Below, piece by piece: positions 17,079 through 25,807 of a stretch of 61,817 bases of DNA. The position numbers and the translations under genes are program-made. Position 1 is the stretch's first letter. Each line of letters opens with the position of its first letter. The DNA is from Actinomycetota bacterium (lineage in GTDB: Bacteria; Actinomycetota; Geothermincolia; Geothermincolales; RBG-13-55-18), in contig QZKE01000089.1 of assembly GCA_003598015.1 (NCBI GenBank), positions 1-61,817 on the forward strand, in the 5' to 3' direction. The notes below the pieces were generated by a model. It was not told the origin of the DNA. It was given only the letters and a program-made list of their open reading frames with translations, and did no database searches.

Positions 17079-17234
17079 TGATGTAAGATAGTCCGAAACG
17101 GCCGCTTCTTCCTCGCCAGGCCTTTGCATATATAGGTAACGGCGCCGGGGGTATGGTGATGTAAGATAGTCCGAAAGAGCCGCTTCTTCCTCGCCAGGCC
17201 TTTGCGTATATAGGTAACGGCGCCGGGGGTATGG
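17079..17234. repeat. 78-bp tandem repeat, two copies
   Basis: Copies at 17079-17156 and 17157-17234 differ at only three positions. The unit contains an internal GGCGCC palindrome and a CTTCTTCCTCG tract. It lies between the propeller gene and the downstream GNAT gene, in otherwise featureless DNA. Confidence 0.95.
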
Positions 17235-17274
17235 GGTCGTAACGGACAATCCACAAGCAAGGCATGGAGCGATT

Positions 17275-17754
17275 ATGGAGATCAGGACAGCACTCCCTCG
17301 AGACGCCGCCGACCTGGTGAGGCTCAGGGCCATCATGCTCGAACAGGTCATCGGCGGGCCTCCGTCCCCGCAAGACATGAAGATCATGGAGGATTACTTC
17401 CGGGACTGGGACTACGAAGACCCCGTCTGCCTGGTGGCCGAGGAAGACGGCGAGGTGTTCGGATGCATCTCCTCATCCTTCAACCGGCTCTTCCCGAGCC
17501 CCAAGAATCCCTCGGGGATGCAGGCGGAAATCCATAACCTCGCCGTCTACGAGGAGCACAGGGGCAAGGGCATAGGGCGGGCACTGCTGGCGAGTATCCT
17601 GCGAGAGTGCCGGGAGAGGAACGTCGGACGTATCTCTCTTTACGCCACCGGCATGGGAAGGCCTCTCTACGAGAGCTTCGGCTTCAGCCATGAAGTCATC
17701 GTCTGCCCCGAGATGAGGTTGTACTACCGGGACCTCGCGGGGCTGGACCTCTAG
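17275..17754 (+). CDS. GNAT family N-acetyltransferase
   Basis: 159 residues. The acetyl-CoA pyrophosphate loop is EEHRGKGIGRALL at about residues 97-110, preceded by the beta-4 strand EIHNLAVY and followed by LYATGMGRPLYESFGF, the usual C-terminal GNAT motif. The ATG at 17275 follows GGAG. It stands alone between a tandem repeat and a strong hairpin. Acceptor unknown (small molecule or protein N-terminus). Confidence 0.92.
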   Translation: MEIRTALPRDAADLVRLRAIMLEQVIGGPPSPQDMKIMEDYFRDWDYEDPVCLVAEEDGEVFGCISSSFNRLFPSPKNPSGMQAEIHNLAVYEEHRGKGIGRALLASILRECRERNVGRISLYATGMGRPLYESFGFSHEVIVCPEMRLYYRDLAGLDL

Positions 17755-17847
17755 GGCGTGGTACTCTTCCCGGATGCGCATATCGTCCTCGCCCGGGAGA
17801 CGCGCAGGCGCCGTGCCGCTCCAATGGAAGCGATGCCGGGAAATCGT

Positions 17848-17873
17848 CCGGGCCGGGGTTTGCCCCGGCCCGG
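17848..17873. terminator. Strong GC hairpin, likely bidirectional terminator
   Basis: A perfect 11-bp stem (CCGGGCCGGGG with its complement) around a TTTG loop, followed by TCTTTG. It lies between the plus-strand GNAT gene and the minus-strand gene at 17940, so it can serve both. Confidence 0.75.
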
Positions 17874-17939
17874 TCTTTGAAGAGAGCTTCTCGAAATCAC
17901 CCATATAGACGTCTCGGTAAGCGCTTGCGTTCCACTCTA

Positions 17940-18437
17940 CTACGGGAAGATGGAAGCGGGAGCGCCGGGGATGTCCCCGTACTGCAGGCCGGTGCCTGAA
18001 TCCATATAGGTCCACTCCCCGTTGATCTTGTGGTAGTAGACGAGTTCGCCCTGGTAGGCGGTGGGATCTTTGGGTGCGATGGATACCCGCGCCCAATCCC
18101 CATCGATAACTATCTCGCCCACGTAGAAGTTGTCGCCTGTCATCTGCTCTCCCAGCGCCTCGAGTTGCTCGCGGTCGGTCGGCGTCTTGGTGCCCGTAGT
18201 ATCGGCCGCCGTGCCGTCCTGCGCCTGTTCTTCCAGCTTCGCTTGCGCTTCCGCCAGCTGCTCGTTCAGATCAGTCACCTGATCTTCCAGGGTCTGAACC
18301 TTTTCCTCCAGTGCCTTTGTATCGCTCTCATTGCCGCCGCTTGTTGCCAGCACCACGATAGCCACTACCGCACCCACCAGGAGTACGGCAAAAACAATAG
18401 TGACCACCTTCCACGTCTTGCTCCCGTTCTCCCCCAT
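17940..18437 (-). CDS. Membrane-anchored coiled-coil protein of unknown function
   Basis: 165 residues from the ATG at 18437 (GGAGAGGAAGAA upstream). A short cytosolic head is followed by one membrane helix (VVTIVFAVLLVGAVVAIVVLA). A coiled coil follows (ALEEKVQTLEDQVTDLNEQLAEAQAKLEEQ region), then a Thr/Asp linker and a small C-terminal beta-domain (WARVSIAPKD...VYYHKINGEWTYMDSGTG) that reads like the extracytoplasmic domains used for solute or wall binding. Topology is N-in, C-out. No family recognised. Confidence 0.75.
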   Translation of the reverse strand: MGENGSKTWKVVTIVFAVLLVGAVVAIVVLATSGGNESDTKALEEKVQTLEDQVTDLNEQLAEAQAKLEEQAQDGTAADTTGTKTPTDREQLEALGEQMTGDNFYVGEIVIDGDWARVSIAPKDPTAYQGELVYYHKINGEWTYMDSGTGLQYGDIPGAPASIFP

Positions 18438-18797
18438 TTCTTCCTCTCCTCTCTTACCAGCCTTCATGCAATAGACAATAATAGAAACGGACCCCTTTTA
18501 CTTTTGTCTACACCACATCGCCGAAAAAGGAAACCGTACCTCGAAGCTCAGGCTGGTTAAGTGACTCCTCCATTGCCCTGGTCCCATGGTTTGTGAACGA
18601 CATCACGTCACGAGGCAACGGAACGATGGGTTTCCGGGCATAGCCCGTATGGAAACCATTGCCCGGGGAACTTCTCGGTCGCAGGGAGTGCGCGTAAGTG
18701 AAGATGAGGTCTCTTCCTCCTATCCCGCGCATTGCGCGCCGAGCGAGACCGTTACCTGGAGTCCCCGGGCCTCAAAAACACCCATGCTGCAATGATA
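18438..18797. other. Intergenic region with stem-loop
   Basis: 360 bp between two minus-strand genes. A stem-loop at 18627-18659 pairs GGTTTCC with GGAAACC and an inner CGGGC/GCCCG. It could end the beta-oxidation operon transcript. No gene or clear promoter was seen. Confidence 0.45.
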
Positions 18798-19250
18798 TCA
18801 ACGGGTCACTTTCATAAAGGTAGCCATGCTCCGCGCCACCGTGTTCCCCCGCGCATCGCGGACCTCGGCTTCCGAAACCGCGATATCCCCGTCGGCCTGG
18901 AGGATTTCACCCGTGCCGACGAGCTCGCCCGCGCCTGCCGTCGCGATGAAGTTGGCCTTCATCTCCACGGTCACCACCCGCCTCGAGCCGTAGGGAATAA
19001 GGGTGGCCATGGCCACACCCGAGGACGCGTCCGCCAGGGCGAAGACGACGCCGGGCTGGACGTGGCCACTCTCGTCGCAGTGCTGGAGCCCGGCTCGGAT
19101 CCTGAGCCGGGCCTTGCCGGGGGACAGCCGTATCACCTCCATGCCCAGAAGCTCATAGAAAGGGGAGCGCTCGACCCTGTCCTCGATGATCTTCTTATAT
19201 CTCTCCTCTTCCTCCGGCGTTGTCGCATCCCAGAGCATCGCCTCACTCAA
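18798..19250 (-). CDS. PaaI-like hotdog thioesterase
   Basis: 150 residues. The hotdog-fold PaaI signature HVQPGVVFALADASSGVAMATL is followed by VTVEMKANFIATAG and an EAEVRDARGNTVARSMATFM end. The best start is a TTG at 19250 with AAAGGAG five bases upstream; an in-frame ATG lies at 19238. Longer open frame upstream overlaps the dehydrogenase gene. It is the last gene of the beta-oxidation set and would hydrolyse dead-end or product acyl-CoAs. Confidence 0.85.
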   Translation of the reverse strand: MSEAMLWDATTPEEEERYKKIIEDRVERSPFYELLGMEVIRLSPGKARLRIRAGLQHCDESGHVQPGVVFALADASSGVAMATLIPYGSRRVVTVEMKANFIATAGAGELVGTGEILQADGDIAVSEAEVRDARGNTVARSMATFMKVTR

Positions 19251-19285
19251 GGTGTCTCCTTTGATTCCTCTCCAAGTCCATCCGT

Positions 19286-20140
19286 TTACGCTTCGTAGCT
19301 GTAGAAACCCCGACCCGTCTTGCGCCCCAATTCCCCCGCGGCCACCATCTTCCTTAGCAGCGGGCAGGCCCGGTACTTGGAGTCCTTGAACTCTGCGTGG
19401 AGGACATCCATGATGTGCAGGACGATATCCAGGCCCAGCAGGTCGGCCACCTCCAGTGGCCCCATGGGATGGCCCGCGCCCAGTTTCATAACCTCGTCGA
19501 CAGCCTGCGGCGTCCCGACACCCTCGTAGAGGCAGTAGACGGCCTCGTTGATCATGACGATAAAGATGCGGCTCATGGCGAAACCAGGAGCGTCGTTCAC
19601 CTCCACCGGTGTCTTCCCCAATTTCCTGGCCAGTTCCACGACGATGCGATTTGTCTCGTCGCTGGTGAGGTAGCCGCGGATGACCTCCACGAGTTTCATG
19701 GCTGGTACCGGGTTGAAGAAGTGCATCCCGATGAACCTGTCGGGCCGGGAGGTCACGGCCGCCATGGGGGTGATGGGCAGGGAGGAGGTATTGGAGGCCA
19801 GTATCACCTCGGGCCGGCATACCTCGTCGAGCCTGCGGAAAGACTCCTTCTTCACCTCCATATCCTCGAATACCGCCTCCACGACGAAGTCGGCCTCACT
19901 CGCGCATCCCCAATCCACGGTGGCGGTCACTCTTGCCAGCGCCGCTTGCTTATCCTCCACGCTGATAGCGTTCTTTCTTATCGCCTTGTCCAGTCCTTTC
20001 TCTACATTCGCCATCCCCTTTGCAATCAGATCGGATGAGCGGTCGATCATGCAAACCCCGTATCCGGATTGGGCGAAAACCTGAACGATACCGCTGCCCA
20101 TCACGCCCGCCCCAACGACCAGGACCTTGTTGATCTCCAT
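19286..20140 (-). CDS. 3-hydroxyacyl-CoA dehydrogenase
   Basis: 284 residues, the usual length for the monofunctional enzyme. The N-terminal NAD motif is VVGAGVMGSGIVQVFAQSG, then ASNTSSLPIT and the catalytic-His box IGMHFFNPVPAMKLVEVI. The C-terminal dimer domain carries GTPQAVDEVMKLGAGHPMGPLEVADLLGLDI and GRKTGRGFYSY. It oxidises L-3-hydroxyacyl-CoA with NAD+. ATG at 20140 after GGGAGAAGG. It is co-directional with crotonase and acyl-CoA dehydrogenase, a near-complete beta-oxidation cassette lacking only a thiolase. Confidence 0.95.
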   Translation of the reverse strand: MEINKVLVVGAGVMGSGIVQVFAQSGYGVCMIDRSSDLIAKGMANVEKGLDKAIRKNAISVEDKQAALARVTATVDWGCASEADFVVEAVFEDMEVKKESFRRLDEVCRPEVILASNTSSLPITPMAAVTSRPDRFIGMHFFNPVPAMKLVEVIRGYLTSDETNRIVVELARKLGKTPVEVNDAPGFAMSRIFIVMINEAVYCLYEGVGTPQAVDEVMKLGAGHPMGPLEVADLLGLDIVLHIMDVLHAEFKDSKYRACPLLRKMVAAGELGRKTGRGFYSYEA

Positions 20141-20210
20141 GTCCTTCTCCCTTCATGCTACGTATGTGGCTGTATCCAAGATCGCATCATATCATCAAAG
20201 GACCCTGTCT

Positions 20211-20996
20211 TTACCTGCGGAACTTTTGGAAATCAGGCTTTCTCTTCTCTTCGAAGCACTTCATGCCCTCGGTAAGCTCCTCGGAGCCGTAGACCAGGGC
20301 CAGCATCTCCCGCCCGTGCATGAAGGAGGGGTAGAGCATATCGGTCGCGAAGTTCATGGAGGTGCGGGTGAGCTTTATCGACTGCGGGCTCATCTCCAGG
20401 ATGCGGTTCGCCCACTCCTCGGCCGCCTCCATCACATCCCGCGATGGGACCACCTTATTGACGAGCCCCATCTTCTCCGCGTCCCGGGCGGAGTAGCGAT
20501 AGCAGAGGAAGGCCATCTCGCGGGCTTTCTTCTCGCCTATGAGGCGCGGGAGCAATTGCGTACCTCCCCAGACGGGAGCGCTGCCCACCGAGGGGCCGGT
20601 CTGCCCGAAGACGGCCTCGTCGCCGGCGATGGTCAGGTCGCACATGGCGTTGATCTCGTGCCCCCCTCCCAGGCAGTACCCGTTGACCGCGGCTATTATA
20701 GGCTTCGATAGAGCCCTCATGGTATTGGATAGCTTCAGGCACTTGCCCAGGAACTTCCTGCCCACCATGGGGTCCAACTCGCCCATCTCCGAGATATCTC
20801 CGCCGGCGCAGAAGGCCCTGTCTCCCGCCCCGGTGAGGATGACCACCCCTATGGTACAATCCTCATCCGCCATCTCGAAGGCCTCGGTGAGTTCGTCAAG
20901 GGTCCGGGAACGAAAGGCGTTGTGCCGCTCCGGACGATTGATGGTTATCCTGGCGATGCCGCCGGTGGCCTCATAGATGATGTCCTCGAAGTCCAT
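20211..20996 (-). CDS. Crotonase family protein with MenB/BadI-like signature
   Basis: 261 residues. Oxyanion hole CAGGDISEMG and AAVNGYCLGGGHEINAMCDLTIAG. The segment FGQTGPSVGSAPVWGG followed by IGEKKAREMAFLCYRYSARDAEKMGLVNKVVP is closer to MenB/2-ketocyclohexanecarboxyl-CoA hydrolase type crotonases than to plain enoyl-CoA hydratases. It could therefore cleave or form a C-C bond on a ring substrate rather than hydrate an enoyl-CoA. ATG at 20996 after AAGGAGGGGG. Confidence 0.88.
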   Translation of the reverse strand: MDFEDIIYEATGGIARITINRPERHNAFRSRTLDELTEAFEMADEDCTIGVVILTGAGDRAFCAGGDISEMGELDPMVGRKFLGKCLKLSNTMRALSKPIIAAVNGYCLGGGHEINAMCDLTIAGDEAVFGQTGPSVGSAPVWGGTQLLPRLIGEKKAREMAFLCYRYSARDAEKMGLVNKVVPSRDVMEAAEEWANRILEMSPQSIKLTRTSMNFATDMLYPSFMHGREMLALVYGSEELTEGMKCFEEKRKPDFQKFRR

Positions 20997-21090
20997 GATC
21001 CCCCTCCTTAACGTGATCGCTTATCATATGAACTCTCGCCCGTACTCGCCGCGGTAAGCGGCTTCGCGCCCCTGCCCGCGCGCTGTCTCG

Positions 21091-22275
21091 TCAACCGTTC
21101 AGCTTGCGGTACCCCAGGGCATGCTCGGCCTGCATCATCTTGTGTATCTCCGTGGTACCTTCGTAGAGCAGCGGCGCGCGGGCGTTGCGGAAGAGCCTCT
21201 CCACCGGATACTCGGCCGAGTAGCCGTAAGCCCCGTGTATCTGCACCGCCAGATGGGCGGCCTGAAACGAGCACTCCGTCGCATGCCATTTCGCCAGGGA
21301 GGTCTCTCGGGTGTTCCTCACCCCCCGATCCTTCAGCCAGGCCGCCTGCAACACCAGCAGGCGGGAGGTCTCGAGCCCCCTGACCATCTCCGCGATCATA
21401 TCCTGCACGAACTGGTAGCGGCCGATGGGCTGGCCGAAGGTCACCCTTTCGTTGGCGTATCTCACGGAGGCATCCAGGGCGGCCCTGATGGTACCCAGCG
21501 CTCCCGCCGCCACGGTGAAGCGCCCCATGTCCAGGGCGTACATGGCGATCTTGAAGCCCTCTCCCTCCTCACCAAGGCGGTTCTCCACGGGGACCTCCAC
21601 ATCGGAGAGGAAGATCTCTCCCGTGGAGCCTGCCCACACTCCGAGCTTGTGCTGTATGTCCCTGGTCTCGATGCCCGGCATGGAGCGGTCCAGCAGGAAG
21701 GCTGCGATGCCCCGGTGCCCGGCATCCCTGTCCGTTTTGGCGAAGACCAGGAAGTGGTCGGCCACGTTGGCGTAGGATATCCACTCCTTCTGGCCGCTCA
21801 ATATATAGCGGCCGCCGTCGCGGCGGGCGGTACTCTGCATGGACGCCACGTCCGAGCCGGCATTGGGTTCGGTAAGCCCGAAGCAGGCGATTTTCTCGCC
21901 CCTCGCCTGGGGGACGAGGTATCGCCTCTTCTGTTCCTCGTTCCCGAAAGCGAGGAGGGTGAGGGAGTTGAGGCCCAGGTGTACGGAGAGCAGGGTTCGG
22001 AATCCCCCGTCGCCCCTTTCGATCTCCTCGCAGATGATGGCGGTGGAGATGAAGTCAAGGCCGCCGCCGCCGTATTCCTCCGGGATGGGAGCTCCCAACA
22101 TGCCCTGCTCCGCCATGCCCCGGATAATGCCCATATCCAGGGTGTGTGACTGATCCAGCTCGCCGATCTTCGGGCTTATCTCTTTGTCGACGAACTCGGC
22201 AGCCGCGGCCTGGACCATCTTCTGCTCCGGCGTAAGCTCCAGGTTTATCCCATCCTGCCCTTCCCTCGGCGACAT
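21091..22275 (-). CDS. Acyl-CoA dehydrogenase
   Basis: 394 residues. Family signatures: CFGLTEPNAGSDVASMQSTARRDGGRYILSGQKEWISYA (FAD/substrate segment) and the C-terminal QIHGAYGYSAEYPVERLFRNARAPLLYEGTTEIHKMM, including the Glu of YEGTTE as likely catalytic base. FAD-dependent alpha,beta-dehydrogenation of an acyl-CoA, normally with electrons to ETF. No etf genes are in the window. It is the first gene of the minus-strand beta-oxidation operon; AAAGGGGGCG precedes the ATG. Confidence 0.95.
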   Translation of the reverse strand: MSPREGQDGINLELTPEQKMVQAAAAEFVDKEISPKIGELDQSHTLDMGIIRGMAEQGMLGAPIPEEYGGGGLDFISTAIICEEIERGDGGFRTLLSVHLGLNSLTLLAFGNEEQKRRYLVPQARGEKIACFGLTEPNAGSDVASMQSTARRDGGRYILSGQKEWISYANVADHFLVFAKTDRDAGHRGIAAFLLDRSMPGIETRDIQHKLGVWAGSTGEIFLSDVEVPVENRLGEEGEGFKIAMYALDMGRFTVAAGALGTIRAALDASVRYANERVTFGQPIGRYQFVQDMIAEMVRGLETSRLLVLQAAWLKDRGVRNTRETSLAKWHATECSFQAAHLAVQIHGAYGYSAEYPVERLFRNARAPLLYEGTTEIHKMMQAEHALGYRKLNG

Positions 22276-22297
22276 GGGCGCCCCCTTTCCATCCGCT

Positions 22298-22597
22298 CTA
22301 CATTATCTCCTCGAAGAGGCCTTTCTCCTCCTCGAGAAGCGATTTCAGCTCCGCACCGCACTTTTCGCTGCAGACCATGAAGATGAGGTCCCATCCCTCC
22401 AGCCTGGCCTGCGAGCCATCCGCGGTTACCATGCACGAGAGCTCCCTGCCCCGCACGGGCAGATGGACGGTCATGGTCCTGCCCACCGCACCGGGATATT
22501 CCAGTCCTTCCTTCAATTTGACACCAAGGCCGTAGACCTCAACACCGGAACGTATCTTTCTCTCGCAGTACGCGCACACGTAGGCCTCGTTTCCCAT
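22298..22597 (-). CDS. Small Cys-rich (zinc-finger-like) protein
   Basis: 99 residues from the ATG at 22597 (AAGGGGCG upstream; earlier in-frame ATGs have poor sites). CAYC near the N-terminus and CSEKC near residue 82 could form one four-cysteine metal site, reminiscent of TRASH/MYM-type fingers. The middle is a beta-rich stretch containing RTMTVHLPVRG. It lies just upstream of acyl-CoA dehydrogenase on the same strand (22-bp gap), so it is probably in that operon. Function unknown. Confidence 0.65.
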   Translation of the reverse strand: MGNEAYVCAYCERKIRSGVEVYGLGVKLKEGLEYPGAVGRTMTVHLPVRGRELSCMVTADGSQARLEGWDLIFMVCSEKCGAELKSLLEEEKGLFEEIM

Positions 22598-22969
22598 GTC
22601 GTTTCGCCCCTTCATATGCCTGTCATCTACCTGCCCGGCGCACTCGGACATGCAATAGCCGCACAGGCGCTCTCTCCGCTCAGGCGGGTGTCTCCCTCAA
22701 CCGTCAAGCCCAAGATAGAACAAATCCCGGCGCCAATCAAACAAGGACCTCCCGCGGTTCCCCCTCTCGTACCGGTTACAATGCACGGTACCGGCCTTAA
22801 CATATTCCAATGAGCCGGCGGGGCCAATCGACAAAGCATGGGTCCGTCGCAACATGCACTCCTCATATATCCAGGGGTGCAGGGTTTCCCTCGGCGGGCT
22901 GAATGGGTATATGCTGATAAACGGGAGGCATCGTATGGAGTGTACGCAAGGTATGAAGGAGGGAAAAGC
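22598..22969. other. Divergent intergenic region
   Basis: 372 bp between the divergent small Cys-rich gene and the MBL-fold gene. Open frames here have no ribosome site or recognisable product. I see no repeat or clear promoter. Confidence 0.5.
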
Positions 22970-23926
22970 ATGAGCGGTCAAATCGATTTGAGGGAAGTCG
23001 ACCAGGTCGAGATCCTCTCCCTGTCCGACAACTATAACGACCTCATCTCCATGGACTCAAGTGAGATAGTCACGCGTGCCGTTCCCGTACGGGATATGGA
23101 AGTGAAGGGCTCCATCCTGGCCGAACACGGATTCTCCGCCGTGGTCAAAACCGTCTCCGGGGAGGAGACGCATGAGCTGTTTTTTGACTTCGGACTCTCG
23201 GATGTAGCCGTTCCCTATAACGCGGATAAGCTCGGGGTGGACCTCTCCGGTTTGGAGGCGGCGGTACTCTCCCATGGCCATATGGATCACTTCGGCGCGC
23301 TCATCCCCATGATCGCGGCCATACCGGGGAAGCCAGTGCCCTTCTACGTGCATCCCTGCGCGTTCAAAGAGAACCGCTACCTGAGAGTGGGCGATATAAG
23401 GATCAAGTTCCCTCCCGCGGACCGCGCCGCATGGGAGCAGGCTGGAGCGGAGATCATCGAGAGCGCCGGTCCCAGCCTCCTGGCGGGGGACACGGTGCTC
23501 TTCCTGGGTGAGATCGAGCGGCTCACGGATTTCGAGAAGGGCATGCCCAACGCCTACTTCGAGAAGGACGGCGAGGAGTCATGGGATCCCATCGAGGAGG
23601 ACAGCGCCATCGTCATGAACCTGCGCGGCAAAGGCCTGGTGGTGCTCTCAGGCTGTTCCCATTCCGGCATCGTGAACACCGTGACCTATGCCAGAAAGGT
23701 GACCGGGGTGGACCGTGTGCACGTGGTCATGGGCGGTTTCCACCTCACCGGCCCCGTCTTCGAGCCCATCATCGACAAGACCATAGCGGGCCTGCAGGCG
23801 TTCGATCCCGATTACGTGGTTCCCACACACTGCACGGGGCGCAAGGCCGTGATGGCTTTCGAGGAGGCCATGCCCGATAATTTTATCCTGAACATGGCCG
23901 GCACCCGGCTCACCTTCCGCGCCTGA
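22970..23926 (+). CDS. MBL-fold hydrolase, DHPS (pterin/ribofuranosyl-aminobenzene phosphate synthase)-like
   Basis: 318 residues from the ATG at 22970 with AAGGAGGG upstream. Metal motif LSHGHMDHFGAL, then SGCSHSGIVN, VMGGFHL and PTHCTG. This motif order matches the archaeal MJ0301/7,8-dihydropterin-6-methyl-4-(ribofuranosyl)-aminobenzene 5'-phosphate synthase-like MBL group rather than lactamases or glyoxalases. The substrate in bacteria is uncertain. Its 3' end faces a radical SAM gene across a strong hairpin. Confidence 0.88.
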   Translation: MSGQIDLREVDQVEILSLSDNYNDLISMDSSEIVTRAVPVRDMEVKGSILAEHGFSAVVKTVSGEETHELFFDFGLSDVAVPYNADKLGVDLSGLEAAVLSHGHMDHFGALIPMIAAIPGKPVPFYVHPCAFKENRYLRVGDIRIKFPPADRAAWEQAGAEIIESAGPSLLAGDTVLFLGEIERLTDFEKGMPNAYFEKDGEESWDPIEEDSAIVMNLRGKGLVVLSGCSHSGIVNTVTYARKVTGVDRVHVVMGGFHLTGPVFEPIIDKTIAGLQAFDPDYVVPTHCTGRKAVMAFEEAMPDNFILNMAGTRLTFRA

Positions 23927-23990
23927 GCCGGTCAGCCGTCTGTGATATTTGTCTGGTGGCGAGAGCCAGGGTGATTAGCCCCGTGGGGTA

Positions 23991-24033
23991 AGGTCTTGTG
24001 TTTTGCGCTGCAGGCGCGAAAATGCCAAGACCT
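23991..24033. terminator. Long bidirectional terminator hairpin between convergent genes
   Basis: AGGTCTTG pairs with CAAGACCT, and an inner TTTTGCGC pairs with GCGCGAAAA, around a TGCAG loop. It sits between the stops of the MBL gene (23926, plus) and the radical SAM gene (24109, minus). Confidence 0.65.
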
Positions 24034-24108
24034 GATCCCATTTCCCATTACACAAGATCAACGCCGGGTAACGAGAAAGTTGCCCCGTCTGCGCACGCAA
24101 CTCTCGTT

Positions 24109-25227
24109 CTATGATCCTAATTCCTTTAATATGAAGTCCTCCAGGGCGGGGCCCACGTTTCTTATCGCCCTGAGTTCACCTCTATCCGCCACGTCGACGA
24201 TGGGTTCCTTGAGGTTCTGGATGTTCATCCCCGCCCAGTGCGGGCGGGTCCAGGCTTTGCCGGTGACCATGAGGTCGTAGGCCCTGTTCAGGAGCATCTC
24301 GGCGATGCGGTAATTCTCGGCGCGATAATCGGCGGGGATGAATCGCCTGATCCTGTAGGGCATATCGTACGCGGCGCACAGGTCGAGGAAAGTATGCGAA
24401 ATCACGGTATTGTAGCTGTCCTTGGCCATGTAGTCTCCCTCGTACGACTCCTCATCATAGGTGAAGCCGTACAGATGCTCATACTTGTCCAGGAACTCTG
24501 GGTGGCTTTCCTTGAGATGCCTCAGGAACCACAGCGCCTGCTGGTCCCGCATGGTCATCGCCCCGCCGAACAACACGTAGTCAGCCCCGGCCTCTTTTGC
24601 CCCTCTCACCATCGCCTCCAGGTCCCCTGCGGAGTCGGAGAGACAGGGGATAACGGGCATCAGCAGCACACCCGACTGGACATGCCCGGTATTTTCCTTG
24701 ATGGTCCTGACCACATCGAACCTGCCTTGGGGAGATGGGCTTTTCGGTTCCAGGAAGCGGGCGACCTCCGGGTCGCATGCGGTGATGGTCACCGAGACGC
24801 AGCACCAGTTGTTACGACCTATCTCCTCCAGCAGGTCCAGGTCGCGCAGGACAAGCCGCGACTTGGTGAGGATATGCACGGGATAAACGTGTTTCTGGAG
24901 AACCTCCAGGCAGTGTCGCGTGCTCTCGAACCTGGCCTCGGCATGGTGATAGGGATCGGATGCCCCGGACATGGCCACCACGTCGGGGAGCAGGGTACGC
25001 GCCCGGGAGAGGCGCCCGTCCAGCATTCCCGCCGCATCCTTCTTCACGATGATGTCGTTCTCGAAGTCGGCGGGAAGGCGGTACCTGGCGCTACGGGAAT
25101 CGCAGTAGATGCAGCCGAACTGGCAGCCCTGGTAGGGATTGACGCCGTAGCGGTCCCAGAACCAGCTGTCGATGTACTTACGTACGATGAGGATGGTCTT
25201 GAATTCCTTTTCGGTATATTTAACCAT
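24109..25227 (-). CDS. Radical SAM protein, SplB-like (COG1533 type)
   Basis: 372 residues. The cluster motif CQFGCIYC (CX3CX2C) lies at about residues 35-42, preceded by NPYQG as in the Rv2578c/SplB-related group. Further blocks are SGASDPYHHAE, HILTKSRLVLRDLDLLEEI, VTITACDPEVARFLEPKSPSPQGRF and VLLMPVIPCLSD. The C-terminal ~130 residues form an unrecognised helical domain. Likely the last gene of an operon with a Cys-rich membrane protein (18-bp gap) and a sirtuin. Substrate unknown. Confidence 0.88.
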   Translation of the reverse strand: MVKYTEKEFKTILIVRKYIDSWFWDRYGVNPYQGCQFGCIYCDSRSARYRLPADFENDIIVKKDAAGMLDGRLSRARTLLPDVVAMSGASDPYHHAEARFESTRHCLEVLQKHVYPVHILTKSRLVLRDLDLLEEIGRNNWCCVSVTITACDPEVARFLEPKSPSPQGRFDVVRTIKENTGHVQSGVLLMPVIPCLSDSAGDLEAMVRGAKEAGADYVLFGGAMTMRDQQALWFLRHLKESHPEFLDKYEHLYGFTYDEESYEGDYMAKDSYNTVISHTFLDLCAAYDMPYRIRRFIPADYRAENYRIAEMLLNRAYDLMVTGKAWTRPHWAGMNIQNLKEPIVDVADRGELRAIRNVGPALEDFILKELGS

Positions 25228-25245
25228 CTCGCCGCTCTAGGACGA

Positions 25246-25776
25246 CTACCCTTTGGAGGCTCTACCCGATAGACGGTTGAGGACCTTTGCAACCTTGTAG
25301 TTGGGGCAGATGTCCCTTTTCCACGACTCCCGTGAATGGATAACGCACTTGCTGCAGCATACGTGGTAAAGCGCCGCCTGGAAAGCGGTGAGGACAACCA
25401 GGTAGAGAGCCAGCTCGCGTTTATCTTCCCTTGCCGCCACAGCAGGAAGCAAGCTTATCAACGCCACGGAGACACCCTCTGTGATCATCCCGGAAGCATC
25501 CAGGGTGCGCTCCGGTTGTGGTTTGAAGAACAGAGCAGCGTATTTCCCGCCATAGCAGAAGTCGCAGGGTTTTCCATAGCTCTCGCAACGCGTGCAGATC
25601 AAATACTTGGAGAGGAAGGACCAGAGCAGCAGCGCCGCCAGCCAGAGGCAAAACCACCGGCGGCGAAACCGCGCTACGAGACCACCCCCATAAGCCAGTA
25701 GCGCCAATCCCAGGCATATCAATACCGCCTGCTCCCGGGTATCGGCCGAAGGCCATGCGGCTTCGCACTCGATCAT
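25246..25776 (-). CDS. Cys-rich integral membrane protein of unknown function
   Basis: 176 residues with about four membrane segments: two near the N-terminus (AVLICLGLALLAYGGGLVA, FCLWLAALLLWSFLS), one central, one before the Cys pair. Cys clusters face the membrane edges: CTRC with CDFC (residues ~62-75) and CCSKC (~140-145), then CPNYK. The metal or redox clusters resemble small vitamin-K-epoxide-reductase-like or Fe-S maturation membrane proteins only loosely; no family call is made. It lies between sirtuin and radical SAM genes on the same strand. Confidence 0.7.
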   Translation of the reverse strand: MIECEAAWPSADTREQAVLICLGLALLAYGGGLVARFRRRWFCLWLAALLLWSFLSKYLICTRCESYGKPCDFCYGGKYAALFFKPQPERTLDASGMITEGVSVALISLLPAVAAREDKRELALYLVVLTAFQAALYHVCCSKCVIHSRESWKRDICPNYKVAKVLNRLSGRASKG

Positions 25777-25807
25777 GGCTATAACACCTCTCTCAACGTG
25801 TCGGCCA

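Noticed and set aside
17079-17234. CRISPR array
   Set aside because: Only two contiguous 78-bp units without spacers; a simple tandem duplication.
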